Part shown: positions 37,885-49,400 of the stretch, in pieces
Layout of the letters: the number at the start of each line of letters is the position of its first letter
Numbering within the stretch: the stretch's first letter is position 1
Position numbers and translations under genes: made by a program
NCBI RefSeq assembly: GCF_033439725.1
Contig: NW_026944390.1
Coordinates: 992,001-1,056,000, forward strand
Length of the DNA stretch: 64,000 bases
Direction: 5' to 3'
Origin: Neurospora tetraspora
Taxonomy: Eukaryota > Ascomycota > Sordariomycetes > Sordariales > Sordariaceae
The notes under the pieces: model-generated
Databases searched by the model: none
Seen by the model: only the letters and a program-made list of their open reading frames with translations
What the model was told of the DNA's origin: nothing

Positions 37885-38950
37885 TTAATAAATTAAATAA
37901 CGGTTAACAATAGTAGCGACACAATCATAACGTTTACAATCGAAACGCTCCTTCTCGGAATAATCGCATTTAATATAAACCTTTCTCTTTATAAAAGAAA
38001 TATTTACTTTCATTAAATAATCGAATAATTTCTTCGTAACAGTTACTACCTTAACGAACGGCACTTCCTCCACCGCCAGCGGGCTTAGGGGCGGAGCTAG
38101 AAGAACTGGAAGAACCAAAATTAGATCCTTTATTTCCGTTATTACCTTTTCCAAATTTAGAAATAGCTTTATTCTCATTAGCAATAGTCCTTAATACTTA
38201 TTCAAAACCGGAATAATTTATATAATAAAATTTAAAGGAAATAAATAAATTACAATATTTCGCGCCTAGCTATTTCTTATATTCAACTAAAAAGTATTAA
38301 CATAATTAACATTTTTATTCGGTTTTAGAGCCTTAATACTCGCCAACTATCTAAATAAACTTATTCTTAAAAAAGTCGAAATTATTATTATCTTTTATTT
38401 TTAATTTAAAAGAATTCTAAAACGTATTTTCCTCTTAATTAGGGTTATAATATTAATACTAGAAATAGGTTATTAAATCAGAATAAATTTTATTTTAATC
38501 CGGGTAAGTTTCATATAAGTACAGCATCAGATCGCAATAAGCGTAACTGGCTAAACGATTTTTAACGTATAAAAAATTATCGTAATCGGAGGGGTAATAA
38601 TGAATATTAATCTCAAACTTATTTTAAATCAAATTATACTAAACTTTAAAGGGAATATCATCTTCCTTATCTTAATTATAATACTTAGCAAAGTCGGCTT
38701 ACTTAGTACTACAATAACGGGAACTAGAGCACTCTCTATTATCGGGGTCGATCTCGGGGGGTAGGGTTAAAAAGTAGGTAGAAGCCCGGAAGGGAGCCTC
38801 GCCAACATCCTTCTTAATACTAGGGAATACTATTTCTTTAACCTTTCCCTTATTCTTATTCTTAATCACTCCTTTACCAATATTCAAATCGGTAATAAAA
38901 TTCTTCAATTCTTCAATAATATCCTCCTTCTCAACTAAAGAATCTTTCAA
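37885..38950 (-). other. Gag-like trace of copy 2 (fossil)
   Basis: Two short frames on the minus strand keep a hydrophilic gag-like region and a zinc-knuckle-like tail. It is a fossil fragment. Confidence 0.5.
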
Positions 38951-39770
38951 TTATTAGACTATAGTAAGGCTAGCAACGCCATATTAATCCGCCAGAGCAG
39001 GGACCTAATTATAAATAGTCTTAAATTTAATATTCAAATAGGAAACGAGGCAATAAAATTCCAACACCTATTATTTCTACGCTATACTTATAAATAAATA
39101 ATAACTTAAATTCCTAGAACATAGTTTAAGGATTTCTATAATACAATTTAGTAAAACTTTTTTTAATTAAATAATTAAAAAACGGGAGGTTCGAAAGGAA
39201 TAATATTTGGAAGGGGACACTAAGAACGGAATTATAAATAAATAATTCAACAAATTCTTCCATCTTTTACTTTAAATCGTTAATAACCTTATAATAAATT
39301 AAACGAATATCGAAAATCTTAATATTTTTAACCGCTATCGTGATATATCAATCGAACAAATGAAAAGATAATTCAAACTCTTCGTCGTTTTATCTTATAT
39401 TAACAACTATATTAATTAATACTTCGTCGGGTAATTTTAATTAATAATATATATAATATAGGGACTTTTTACGAAAGATCGTAGATTTACTACGAAAATA
39501 TTCTTTATTTAGGTAAAAGCTATTATATCACTCCTTATTAAAATATACAGCCTTATACGTATTATCTTTAATAATAGGATCAATAATTTAACATTTAGGA
39601 ATAAATTTTTTATTATTAACGACGACCTTCTTCTTAAACTTCGGTTTAATAACTATATCCTCCTCTTACTTAGGGTTAAAATTAAAAGAACCAAAGCCTT
39701 CTTCTCCATTACTATCTCCACCCTCCTCTCCGAAGAAAATATTATTACAATCGTCGTTAAAAGCTTCTGC

Positions 39771-39912
39771 GTAATAATCGTCATTATAATTCTCAATTTA
39801 TTCGGTACCTTCACAATTACCAGCGCTATTATATATCTACCGTAATAATCGTCGTTATATTTCTCAATTTATTCAGTACCTTCACAATTACCGGCGCTGT
39901 TATATATTTAAC
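39771..39912. repeat. 71-bp tandem duplication in the leader of copy 2
   Basis: Two adjacent copies of a 71-bp unit starting GTAATAATCGTC differ by a few transitions. Copy 1 has the unit only once. Confidence 0.8.
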
Positions 39913-40039
39913 GTAGTAGTACCATCGTATTATTATTATAAATACTTAATACTTTAAATTCTTACAATAAATCTTTTTACTTTCGTTCTTAATTTGGGAT
40001 TTAACCTTCCTAAGTAATTATTGAATTAATTTAAAATAA

Positions 40040-40430
40040 TATAAGGGCATAGTATAGGTGAATCAAAGGCAAAGCTAAAATTCCATTTATAATAAAAGAT
40101 TTTAAATAGGGAAAAGAAAAGAGGAAGAAAACTAAATACAAACGTATAAACCTAAATAAATACCTTAATCGCACAAGCGATATCAGGACCTACATACGGG
40201 TTGCTAACAGCCAATCCCTTTACTCGCATCCCCTTTACCTATAAAATAAACCCCTGCACATACTAAGGTCCACCCTATAACCAGTCTTAATATAGCTAAT
40301 TAAATAGCTCGTATCTCCTAATTTATACTATACCTAGAACCTCCATATATCTCATTCCAACAGCCTCATAAACTACCTCGTGTATAATACCCAAACCCAA
40401 TCCCAGACCCAGTCTGCCAGCGCCGTCACA
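40040..40430 (-). repeat. 5' LTR of copy 2
   Basis: 391 bp, ending GCGCCGTCACA. It is the least altered of the four LTRs at that end. Confidence 0.85.
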
Positions 40431-40436
40431 CCTTAC

Positions 40437-40760
40437 AACTTTCGTTAGCGTATACTACTATTACTATATTCATCCGATCTTCGGCATTATCGTATACTTT
40501 TTTAGCCTTGATATAGGCCGCTTTAGCATCCCAAAATTAATACCGAACCTTCTCAATATGGGCCGCCTAAGTAAGCTTACGGGGAGCGAGCTTCTTACTA
40601 TCGGAGATAATAGCGGGGATAACGGCCTCGGAAGTGCTGGACAAAGCGGGAGAGGGCTTAGAAGAGGGCTAAAAGCCCAAAGACGTAAAGACAATAACTT
40701 CAATAGCCTCCTCGTCAGAGAAGAAAGGCTAGGCGGATATAATCTATATATAATAATAAT
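40437..40760 (-). other. Less-mutated relic beside LTR copy 2
   Basis: This pocket has better composition than its surroundings, and the minus strand has a codon-like hydrophilic reading broken by a few stops. No domain is recognised. It may be part of whatever copy 2 inserted next to. Confidence 0.35.
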
Positions 40761-41478
40761 TGGTTAATATTATACTACTTAATAATAATTATAATTCTTA
40801 TATTCTAAGGGAACTATATAGCAACTTACAAGAAACGAAGGAAATAGAGGGGGCGGAGCTTAGTACAATTTAATTATTAATATATTTATATTAAATAATT
40901 CTATTTACTATACTTAATTATATATATTGATTACAATACCTAAATTATTATATTCACTAGAAATAATAAGGTCGTAATAATTTAAAAAAGCGTACTATAT
41001 AATAATAAACGAAAGAATTATATATATTAGGAACTCGCCCCCCCCTATTATTAAAAATATATAATCTAAATCTCAATTAAATAGTAAGAATAGTAACATA
41101 TATACCGTTAATAATGGGGAGCTAAAGATAATAAATAATAATAAATAATAGCGAAACGGACAGCGACAAAGCAGGACAGCAATAGAACAGGCGAATAAAA
41201 ACCAATTCAATTATAATACAATACTATAGAATAAACACTTAAGAATTATTACAATATTTAGAATTTGATTAATTAATTAATTATCCGAAGTACTATATTA
41301 TAACTAATATTCATCAATTAAAAAGGTATATATAATCCGCCTACTATTATCGTCGCTTACTGCTATTATCGCCTATTGCACCATACTATTACTAAATTAT
41401 AGTATTAACTAAAAAATTATTAAATGTACGGACGTAGGAGCAATTTATTTTAAAATAAGCGGCTTATAAAGACTTAGT

Positions 41479-41668
41479 AATTTATATTCCAAACCCTCTA
41501 CCAAAACAAACTATTAATAAAATTTAATAATTTATACTCTAAACCCTCTACTAAGATAAACTATTAAAAAAACTTAACAATTCATACTCCAAACCCTCCA
41601 CCAAGACAAACTATTAACAAGACTTAACAATTTATAATCCAAACCCTCTATTAAAATAAAATATTAAA
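41479..41668. repeat. 50-bp minisatellite, about 3.8 copies
   Basis: Units start at 41479, 41529, 41579 and 41629, each with CCAAACCCTC near base 11 and an AACTATTAA core. Most differences between units are transitions, as expected from RIP. Confidence 0.85.
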
Positions 41669-42346
41669 TTCGTAAACCTCCACACAACATCAAATTCTAA
41701 AAGATCTATTAATAGTAATAACTACTAAATACAATGTACGACTAATTCTATAAATTTAAATAGAATAATATATATCAAGCAAATTACTAATGAAACAATC
41801 AATTTATAAAATATAAACGGTCAACCTTATAAGCCTAAACATAACCGCTAGGCTTTAATATACCGCCAATATAAATAACTACAATACGAATAATTAATAA
41901 ACATAATTAAACGAATAATAAAGTAACTGACTAATAGCTATAAACGGTTATACTAATTGGCTATATTATTAAAGGTTATTCCATACCAACTACTACTCTG
42001 CCTAATAAATAATAATTTTATCTATTCATATATTTTAACCCTACATATATAATATATACCACGTTTATACCGTTAACCATTAAATACATCAACAAATACT
42101 TAATATATACGCTAATAATATTCAAACTATATATATACTATTAAATTATAATCAACAAATTAATAATCGTTAATCAAAACGTACGACTCAGGAAGCTATA
42201 AACCATTGCCACAATAACCATTCACACACGGCTCATTCATCCAACCGCTGAAATAGGACACGTTAATTATATAAGCCGCTCAATTACGTAAGCCTCATTT
42301 ACACAGTTCAAATACGATAAGCCTTCTAAACGAGGTTGGCCAACAT

Positions 42347-42364
42347 GGGGTAAAGACCGGTAAG
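42347..42364 (-). repeat. Right copy of the 18-bp inverted repeat bordering the AT-rich island
   Basis: GGGGTAAAGACCGGTAAG is the exact reverse complement of 13448-13465. Composition returns to normal within about 100 bp of this site. Confidence 0.85.
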
Positions 42365-43447
42365 CTTGTGTTTGTTTTTACTGAACCACCATCAAGCTGC
42401 ACAAAGAGCCATCTTTCTCAAAACTACGAATCTTGTCAGCCACAACGTTCCCAAAAGCAACAACATGAGTTAAATCCCCGCGTCATCAAGCGGCGAACCT
42501 TCCATCGCATGCCACCATCATGACCATACACTCCTTCGCTCTTTCATGACGCTCTTTGCCGCCATGCAATCAGACGACACCACAATCAACGAGAGACCCC
42601 TCTTGTCTTCGAGGCCCTCACTTGCTCGCACAAACGGAGACGGCGTTTCTCTCAGGCCAACAAAACAGCAGTACTGCATCGTGGAGACGTGGACGAGACT
42701 TGCATGCTTGGCTCTCCCCCCCTCATCATGAATTTCCCCGCGGAGAGCCACACAGAATTAACGGGGGCGATTGATGCGCTTTGCTGGCTATTCCGGCTTC
42801 CGAGAGCCTGGCGGCGGGCGCGATATGGACATCCGTGTCTTCGTGGGATTGGAAGCCTTACCTGTGTCGGGCATCCCGGCATCCACTGCGTACCTCCTTC
42901 GCAGCTACTCAGACACGCAGCCATTTCCAAAGCCATCACGACGTCTGCTGCGGTTGCTGGTATTCCAGGCTCGAGTCAGCCAGAAGGACCCGTGAGACCC
43001 TGGCTGCATATGCGCAGTCGATTTGTCAGAGAATCCATTCGACGCCTTCTCTGTCACGGACTGCTCTCCGGTCGAGACCTGTCAAAGGTGCAGATGTCGC
43101 TTTGTGTTGCAGAATGATAGGCCCTGTGTTATTCCTCAGAAGTAAGGTAAACCGGGCCTGGGGAAGATCATCAAGTTGACAGAGTGTTTCACAGACCAAT
43201 CTACGCTTGCGATAAGCGATGAGGCTCGACGAGAACCGAGAGTGTTGGCCAAACAGAAGAGCCTGCGCTGAGCAAATGGGGAAAGAGACGGGAACAGAGA
43301 TGGTCCAGTCAGCAAGGCAACTTTGACTTGAGATATTTTGGGCAAAGTATGCTTATATGCGGCCATCCTCTGCTTATCGAACAGCTTGGAGATGACATTC
43401 TGAACCCAGTCTGGCTTTTCATTTCGGTCATCCGAGAGACACAAACC
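42365..43447. other. Intergenic region, no supported gene
   Basis: Frames of up to 142 codons overlap on both strands, but none has a recognised domain, codon-like character or splice context. The last 200 bp should contain the promoter of the membrane-protein gene. Confidence 0.5.
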
Positions 43448-45803
43448 ATGTCGGCCTTGGATCTTCGTCACTTCTTCGTCACGTTCTTCTTCGTCGTCTG
43501 CGCGTGGGCGGCCAAAAACTCCGACGAGGTACGCGAGTTCATCTACGAGAACCGCGATAACAAAGACATACTGAACGAGGAGCCCGCTCCGCCATGGGTG
43601 AGTTCGCCGAATGTTCGGGGTACCGGTGATATCATCATATCATGCCTGGTGACCCTGATCGCTTGCGCCTATACTGCCATTCATCCGACTGTACCCCCCG
43701 GTGGCTCTGGCAAAAGGAGCTTCATGTTCATCAAAGCCGCCCTGGTATTTGTGGTGGTCCTGGGTCCTGAGGCCGTGTTCGCACTCGCTTTTCAGGAGTA
43801 TCTCGACGCCAGACGATTGAAGAAGAAGCTCAAGGAGATCATCAACAACCCCAAAGAGAAAGGCAATCCATGTGGAGAATGTAAAAGAACCGAGAAATGC
43901 GAGGTATGCCAACGAAAAAAGGTATGTGGACAGAAAAAAGACCGACTTATTCGTCTGTTTGCTATAGTCTTCTTGACATGAGTATATGGGCTAACATCAA
44001 GTATAGTTCTTGGCCATGGTCGATATGAAATTCTGCTACTTCGTTGTCATGGGCGGCCTACAGGTCGACATCTCTGACATCAAACCATCAGACTATGTCC
44101 GATTTCACTTCCATGGCGACAACATGCCCGAACCCTTCCTCTGTCAGCCGATGGAGTAATAGAGCTGGCCATGCTTGGGTACCTGGACAAACTCTTGGTT
44201 GAGCATACCGTAATTGAGGACAAGAGCAAAGGAGCACTGGTGCAAAAGTGCGTAGTGCTTGTGCAAGTTGCATGGATGGGGATTCAGTGCATTGCCAGAA
44301 AAGCTGTGGGGTACCCCATTTCTCTGTTGGAATTGCACACCTTTGGCCACGTTGTGGTTGCAATGTTACTGTATCTGTGCTGGTTAAATGTTTGTTTTGC
44401 CTATCCCTTTTTTTCTTCTTTTTTTTTTCTCTTCTCGATTCCACGCCAATTTGTGACTAACACTTCCTCAGAAACCACTTGACGTGCGACAACCTGTCTT
44501 TGTTAGGCCTGCCGAGTTCAAAGATAAACGGGATACTGAGGGCTTTCAAGATGCGTTAGCGCTAATGGTTCAGGAACAGTTCTGTGACCTACAGAATTTC
44601 ACTGGCTTTCTAAACCTGAAGTGGAAACAAGAACAACTGAACAAGCTGAAGGCTTCCAAAGAAGGGGATGGTCGGAACCCTATCAAACAAGAGACATCCC
44701 GGATTGTCATCAATCAGATGGCCCAAGGAGCGACGCCTCAGCCGACTCCAGCACACCAACTTCAGGAATTTATAGAATCCGGACAGTCGACGACAGACTC
44801 ACAGGACTCTGTCCTGCCGGTTGCGATTGAAGAGGTAGACCCGAACCAGCCACATATTGGGGATCCGGAAACTTTCGATCTAGGGGTTAACCAGCAACTC
44901 CCCTGCGGATTCGGCCACATGCCCGTCTCTCAACAGCCGAACTGGAGATGTATTTGGAACGGTGCGGACAACTGGCGAGTTGACATGAAAAACGCATACC
45001 GCCCGGTCCGCGAAGAAGACAAGCTCTCAATCCGTCTCACCCGGGCCGATCGTTGCCGTGCGGAAAGAGCAGCGAGACACATTGAGGTTGTTGAGAGACT
45101 GTACAGCATGAAACCAGTCGAGCAACCAGAGCCCTACGCTTACATCAGATATGGATCAACGGGCCAGCATTATCGGTACCTCGATCTTGCATACAAGACC
45201 GCGTTTCAAAGTCTCAAGTTTGAGGTCGACAAGCTCAACCCACTTGCTGCCAAACGGAAGGATGAAACCCAACACGTCAGTGACAGCGAACAACCTACGC
45301 CGAACACCATCGATGTTCATCGCAAGGGACTATGTGAGGAAAGCTGTCCCAGAGTGATCACACGGTACGCGGCCTTCCTAGATGCCATCTTCAACGGCAT
45401 CGGCGGAGTGAGCCGCCTCGTCTGCACGATTATCAGCGTTTTGATTGGCGCTATCCACCTAGCAGCCTGGGACTCCGTCTTTCCTGGACGAGTCGAGAGT
45501 ATTATTTGGAAGATAGCGAGCGTGACGATGATGGCTACCGTTCCTGCTGTGTTGTGGTATCGCTTCCAAGTTGTCTTGCTCCGGCGATATCACTTCCAGT
45601 ATCACCGGCTGGGTTATCAGACGTCGCATCTTTGGCTCACGCGGTTCCTTAATGCCTGGTATTTCTTCGTGGCTATAGTATTCCTGGTATTTTTCATTGT
45701 CGTTCGGGGGTATCTCATTGTGGAATCGTTTATCAGTGTTCGTCACATGGCTTATGGCATTTACTTTGTTCCGGACTGGCTGCAGATCTTCCCACACATC
45801 TAG
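43448..45803 (+). CDS. Fungal multi-pass membrane protein of unknown function (with frame change)
   Basis: Exons are 43448..43921, 44007..44389 and 44472..45803. The introns of 85 and 82 nt both have CTAAC branch sites and TAG/CAG acceptors. The N-terminus is hydrophobic (HFFVTFFFVVCAWA), with further membrane stretches near residues 60-76 and 91-112, then after the splice YFVVMGGLQVD. Next come KSKGALVQK, PISLLELHTFGHVVV, CWLNKPLDVRQP across intron 2, a hydrophilic region, and two or more C-terminal membrane spans. I recognise this layout from a common uncharacterised family of filamentous fungi; no function is known to me. Exon 2 opens in the frame set by exon 1 (phase 0), but the conserved second half of the exon (from about 44,100) lies in another frame. 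No plausible intron explains the change, so this may be a frameshift, a sequence error or a decaying gene. Confidence 0.75.
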
Positions 45804-46440
45804 ACACCACACATCTAGGCAGTGTCATTTGGGGGGGATGTGTGGTCGTTCTGGGATTTAGAATTGACGATTCGTGTTCGTGTTTGCGAGCTGTTGGTTT
45901 TTCCTGAGCAAATAACCCCAAGCTTCATGCGGGACAAGGTCTTCGTATGACGGGGGCAAAGTGCTTCTCTGTCAGGGTCGTTTGCCGCAAGACATCCGGT
46001 GTTTAGGGAATAGCTTCAGGAGGTTGTCATAAGTGGCTGTGCAGATAGTGCTCTAACAGCATGCCTGCGGTTCGATATCATTGATACTCATAACACAACC
46101 ACCGAGCCAGTTGCATTCGTCCCAAGGACCCTAGGAGAAGAGCGATGACGACGACAGTTGTTGGATCGGGATAGATAGCCACGATAGCATCGAACTACAA
46201 GGGTGATGTTAGTGCACCTGCCAATCAAGGATAGTGTAAATGTCACGTGGGTACCGGGTACTTAGCCGGTGTCCGTCCTCTGTCTCTTCTCGTCCGCCCT
46301 TTTGTCTTTAGCATCATCGAGGCTACCTATATCATCATGATATACGGAACACGGATGGTTACCTGTCAGAACTGTTTGCATCGCCTCCCGATCCATTGCG
46401 GCGTCAGGCCGTACATGATGTGCCGTACTCGCCCCGGCCG
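45804..46440. other. Intergenic region
   Basis: No gene or RNA is recognised between the membrane-protein gene and the MITE. Confidence 0.5.
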
Positions 46441-47053
46441 GGGTCCATAGTATCGCGCAAATGCTACATGGCTAGTATAGAATTGATACGTGGCTAGTAT
46501 AAACCCACTTCTCTGGCCGCGCAACCATATCTGTGTCAGCCGTGCAAAAACTTACAAGGCGCATCACCAAATCCACAGTTGAAGCTGTTGATATTGTTGG
46601 AGTTGTTACAGTTGGTATTGATGTCGCCCCTTATTGCCATCTTGACGAAGAATTGGACAAAGTGGGATGCGCTTCTCGACAAACTGGACAAGGGAGAGTA
46701 GGTCTACGATCCATCTAAAGAGCAACAGACCAAGAAGCGAAAGCGTCGCGGCGGATCACGGGATGCAACAACGATTCCATTGATAGTGGCAGTGGCAGTG
46801 GCAACGACATTGATATTGACATTGGCATTGACATTGGCATTGACAACGACAGCGACGGAGATGGCGATAGCTTCAAATCAATCATAGCAGCACGAAAGAG
46901 GGCGCGCGCGAATGCACTTGGCTGTAGCAATGTTGAGGTTGGCGGGCGCCGTTGGGAGCCAGAGATTGGCTGCACACCTAGAAAAGTGGGTTTATACTAG
47001 CCATGTATCAATTCTATACTAGCCATGTAGCCTTTGCGATAGTATCGGGACCC
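46441..47053. mobile_element. 613-bp MITE with about 70-bp terminal inverted repeats
   Basis: The left end (46441-46510) and right end (46984-47053) are reverse complements with only a few mismatches. Both contain two copies of TACATGGCTAGTATA-like sequence and start with GGGTCC. The interior has normal composition, a 12-bp GACATTGGCATT minisatellite (about 46,800-46,850) and no credible long ORF. No target duplication is obvious, so the outer limits could be off by a few bases. It is non-autonomous, and I cannot name the superfamily. Confidence 0.75.
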
Positions 47054-47354
47054 GAAATGATCGGCGCCGATTACAAGCGTTCTTTGCAGCTTCCTTTTCG
47101 GGGATCCGACATCCGTATTATTGCTGTCCATCAACCCCACAACCCGCGGAATTCCAACCACTTGTTTTTGCAACCTCTACAACCCTAGTGCTATCATGGA
47201 CACAACTCCGAGCTTGCCACCGGCAGATATGGCTCGCTTCTAGAAGGGCTGGCTTTAAAATGGTCGCCGGCGCCGTGGACCAGCAATTGCTGGCTTTCCT
47301 CACGGTCTCCGAGTCTCTTGTTCAGCACTCTCAGTCTCGTCCTCAGCAACGCCC
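47054..47354. other. Upstream region of the nuclease gene
   Basis: This short leader region contains a TTTAAAAT motif (about 47,242) that could act as a TATA-like element. Nothing else is seen. Confidence 0.4.
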
Positions 47355-48435
47355 ATGATCATGAAGACCTCTGTCGTCCTCCCCGTCGTCCTCCAGGCCG
47401 CGACTGTCAGCGCCTGGGGCAAGCTCGGCCATGCTACCGTCGCGTCCGTTGCTCAGCAGTATCTCACCCCGAACACGGTGAAGCAGGTCCAGGCCATCTT
47501 GGGCGACAACTCGACCACTTACATGGGCAACATTGCCTCGTGGGCTGACTCTTTTCGCTATGAGCCTGGCAATGACTGGTCCGCGGGTCTTCACTATGTG
47601 AACGGCCATGACGCTCCTCCCCCGGAGAGCTGCCACCTTGTCTTCCCCGAGGACTGCCCTCCTGAGGGCTGTGTCGTTTCCGCTATCGGAAACTACGTAT
47701 GTTGACCTCAGCCTATGTGATGGTAGTGTAGAGAGTGAAGGAATTGACTAACCATGTATGATTGTAGACCGAGCGTGTGCAGAAGACGGACCTCCCCGCC
47801 GACCAGAAGGCGCAGGCTCTCAAGTTCATCATCCACGTTCGTTCCACTCACCCGACCCGATAAACCTGGCCGGGTTTCATTCATCAATGGAGGACCGTTT
47901 CACTAACCCCCCGTAACGGTTACAGTTCTTGGGTGATATCGCCCAGCCTCTGCACACCGAAGCCTTCGGCGAGGGAGCCAACAACATCACCGTCACCTTC
48001 CTGGGCTACAAGACCAACCTGCACGCCGCCTGGGACACGTCGATCCCCAACACCATGCTCGGCATCTCCCCGCCGACCAGCGCCGCCAACATCACCAACG
48101 CCGACTTTTTGGGGTGGGCCAACAACCTCGCCGCCAAGATCAACCAGGGCACGTACCGCAAGGACGTCCGGAGGTGGTTGCGTTACCACTCGGTCACCGA
48201 CAGGAAGGCTGCTGAGCGCGCGGCTGCCGCTTGGGCTAATGACGGCAACGAGGAGGTCTGCCACTACGTCATGAAGATTCCCGGCAACCAGCTGAACGGT
48301 ACCGAGATCGGCGGTGATTACTACAGGGGCGCTACGGAGGTTGTTGAGCGCAGCATTATCAAGGGCGGCGTCAGACTTGCTGGTTGGCTGAACTTGATCT
48401 TTGACAAGCGCACCGGCTTCGAGTTCTGGTCTTAA
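47355..48435 (+). CDS. Secreted S1/P1-type zinc-dependent nuclease
   Basis: Exons 47355..47696, 47768..47836 and 47926..48435 give 306 residues. Introns of 71 and 89 nt have CTAAC branch sites. Residues 1-20 are a signal peptide, cleaved before W21, the N-terminal tryptophan that binds zinc in this family. All nine expected zinc ligands are present: W21, H26, D65, H80, H137, D141, H147, H170 and D174, in motifs WGKLGH, ASWAD, GLHY, FIIHFLGDIAQPLH and LHAAWD. Their spacing matches nuclease P1. Such enzymes cut single-stranded DNA and RNA outside the cell to 5'-nucleotides and remove 3'-phosphates, and probably help scavenge phosphate and nucleosides. Several N-x-S/T sites suggest glycosylation. 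The gene looks whole. A second in-frame ATG two codons later could also start it. Confidence 0.96.
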
Positions 48436-49400
48436 ATTCGTCTAGACTAGACTTTGGCTATGTGAGTGTCGGCACTAGTCTACTGCTGTTAGACGGGCGA
48501 CTGACCGGCTGTAATACATAATTGTTGTAATACCCCTAGAAGCCTTTTTTTTTTTATTCCATTTGTGATGAAGACCTCCTATGAGGCAGATCGCTGCATT
48601 CGGGATCGGAGCATGACAGGAAGCAACGAACGGCCCGACTCTGCGGCCCCGGATGCATACGATACAGTGTGAGACGCATATGTCACGGCGTGAGGGCAGC
48701 GGACCCGGCTGAAGACCACGTTGTTTTCCCCCGAGTTTGTTCCGGATAGTGGTGCATACGAAACGGCGTTGCATGAAGGCCTCGGCGTTGAGGTTACCTT
48801 CAAGTATTGCTGAGATTATTGTATATACGTGAACTTCCTTCGTTCTTGAAGTCCGGTCATGTTGATCAGCTCTTACGACGGTGATACTGGGAAGTTTCAT
48901 CACCCAGATGGAAATCCCCAGACCTTCCGGCTGACATTGCAAGTTCAGTTGGAAGTTATCATGCAACCCATCCATGGTTATGGGCTTATGGCAGGCAAGA
49001 ACAACTCACCTGAGTTCAGGGATGAGAGAACCTTCTGAGCCCCGATAAGTGGGGTCAACTTATCCCGGTCCCGGTGAAGGATCGAATGGCACCGTCTCGT
49101 TGGGGTTGCGGGAAGGCGCGGTGGCTTCACTCTATCGAACTTGCTCTTTCCCATCAAACAGGTCACCCTCCCCATCCATATCCATACCTAGCCAACGTGA
49201 AATTGCCGGCAGTTTAGTTTGCTGGGTCCCGCCATCTTGAAGCATCTCTCCATCCAACTTCACCGCAGTCACCATGACACTGCCCTTACCTTTTTGCTCG
49301 CTCTTTATGTTTGCCCAGGTACAAAGTACAAAGGCCCAACCAACTCTCTATGAAGACAACCTCTCGCAATCATGGGACAATGGCACCTCCCAACCAACAT
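48436..49400. other. Intergenic region after the nuclease gene
   Basis: No gene is supported. The minus-strand frame of 166 codons at 48475-48975 has no recognised domain and includes the T tract at 48,546-48,556. Confidence 0.5.

Larger units (their letters stand above)
32113..40430 (-). mobile_element. LTR retrotransposon fossil, Ty3/gypsy type, copy 2
   Basis: It has a 391-bp LTR at each end (32113-32503 and 40040-40430) and a purine-rich tract inside the left LTR on the minus strand. Reading right to left it holds a gag-like region (about 39.2-37.9 kb), a reverse-transcriptase region (about 36.5-35.5 kb) and a short recognisable integrase stretch with its N-terminal zinc-binding side (34,716-34,516). 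It is thoroughly broken by RIP-like mutation, with very many breaks. A 789-bp TIR element (33165-33953) is inserted in it; without this it is about 7.5 kb. The 5 bases on either side (CTATA, CCTTA) are not a clear target duplication. Confidence 0.85.
13530..42300. other. AT-rich, RIP-like island
   Basis: Over about 29 kb the sequence is dominated by A, T and TpA, and almost no frame is open for more than 100 codons. The repeated copies inside differ mostly by C-to-T and G-to-A changes. This is the signature of repeat-induced point mutation, known in Neurospora and other Pezizomycotina. Small pockets of ordinary composition remain (14,400-14,560; 23,566-24,302; 26,536-27,544; 40,437-40,760). 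The island contains two LTR retrotransposon fossils, three inserted elements and several minisatellites. No intact host gene is seen in it. Confidence 0.9.

Noticed and set aside
13530-42300. Island as a centromere
   Set aside because: Known Neurospora-type centromeres are several times larger; this block is about 29 kb and closely flanked by genes.
13448-42364. Island as a Starship giant transposon
   Set aside because: No tyrosine-recombinase 'captain' gene or cargo genes are visible at either end.
42689-43117. 142-codon plus-strand frame beside the island
   Set aside because: Overlapping frames of similar length exist on both strands and none resembles a protein family.
46533-46718. Possible transposase fragment in the 613-bp MITE
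   Set aside because: The 61-codon frame has no DDE or helix-turn-helix pattern that I can support.
48475-48975. 166-codon minus-strand frame after the nuclease gene
   Set aside because: It includes a poly-T stretch read as lysines and has no recognised domain.
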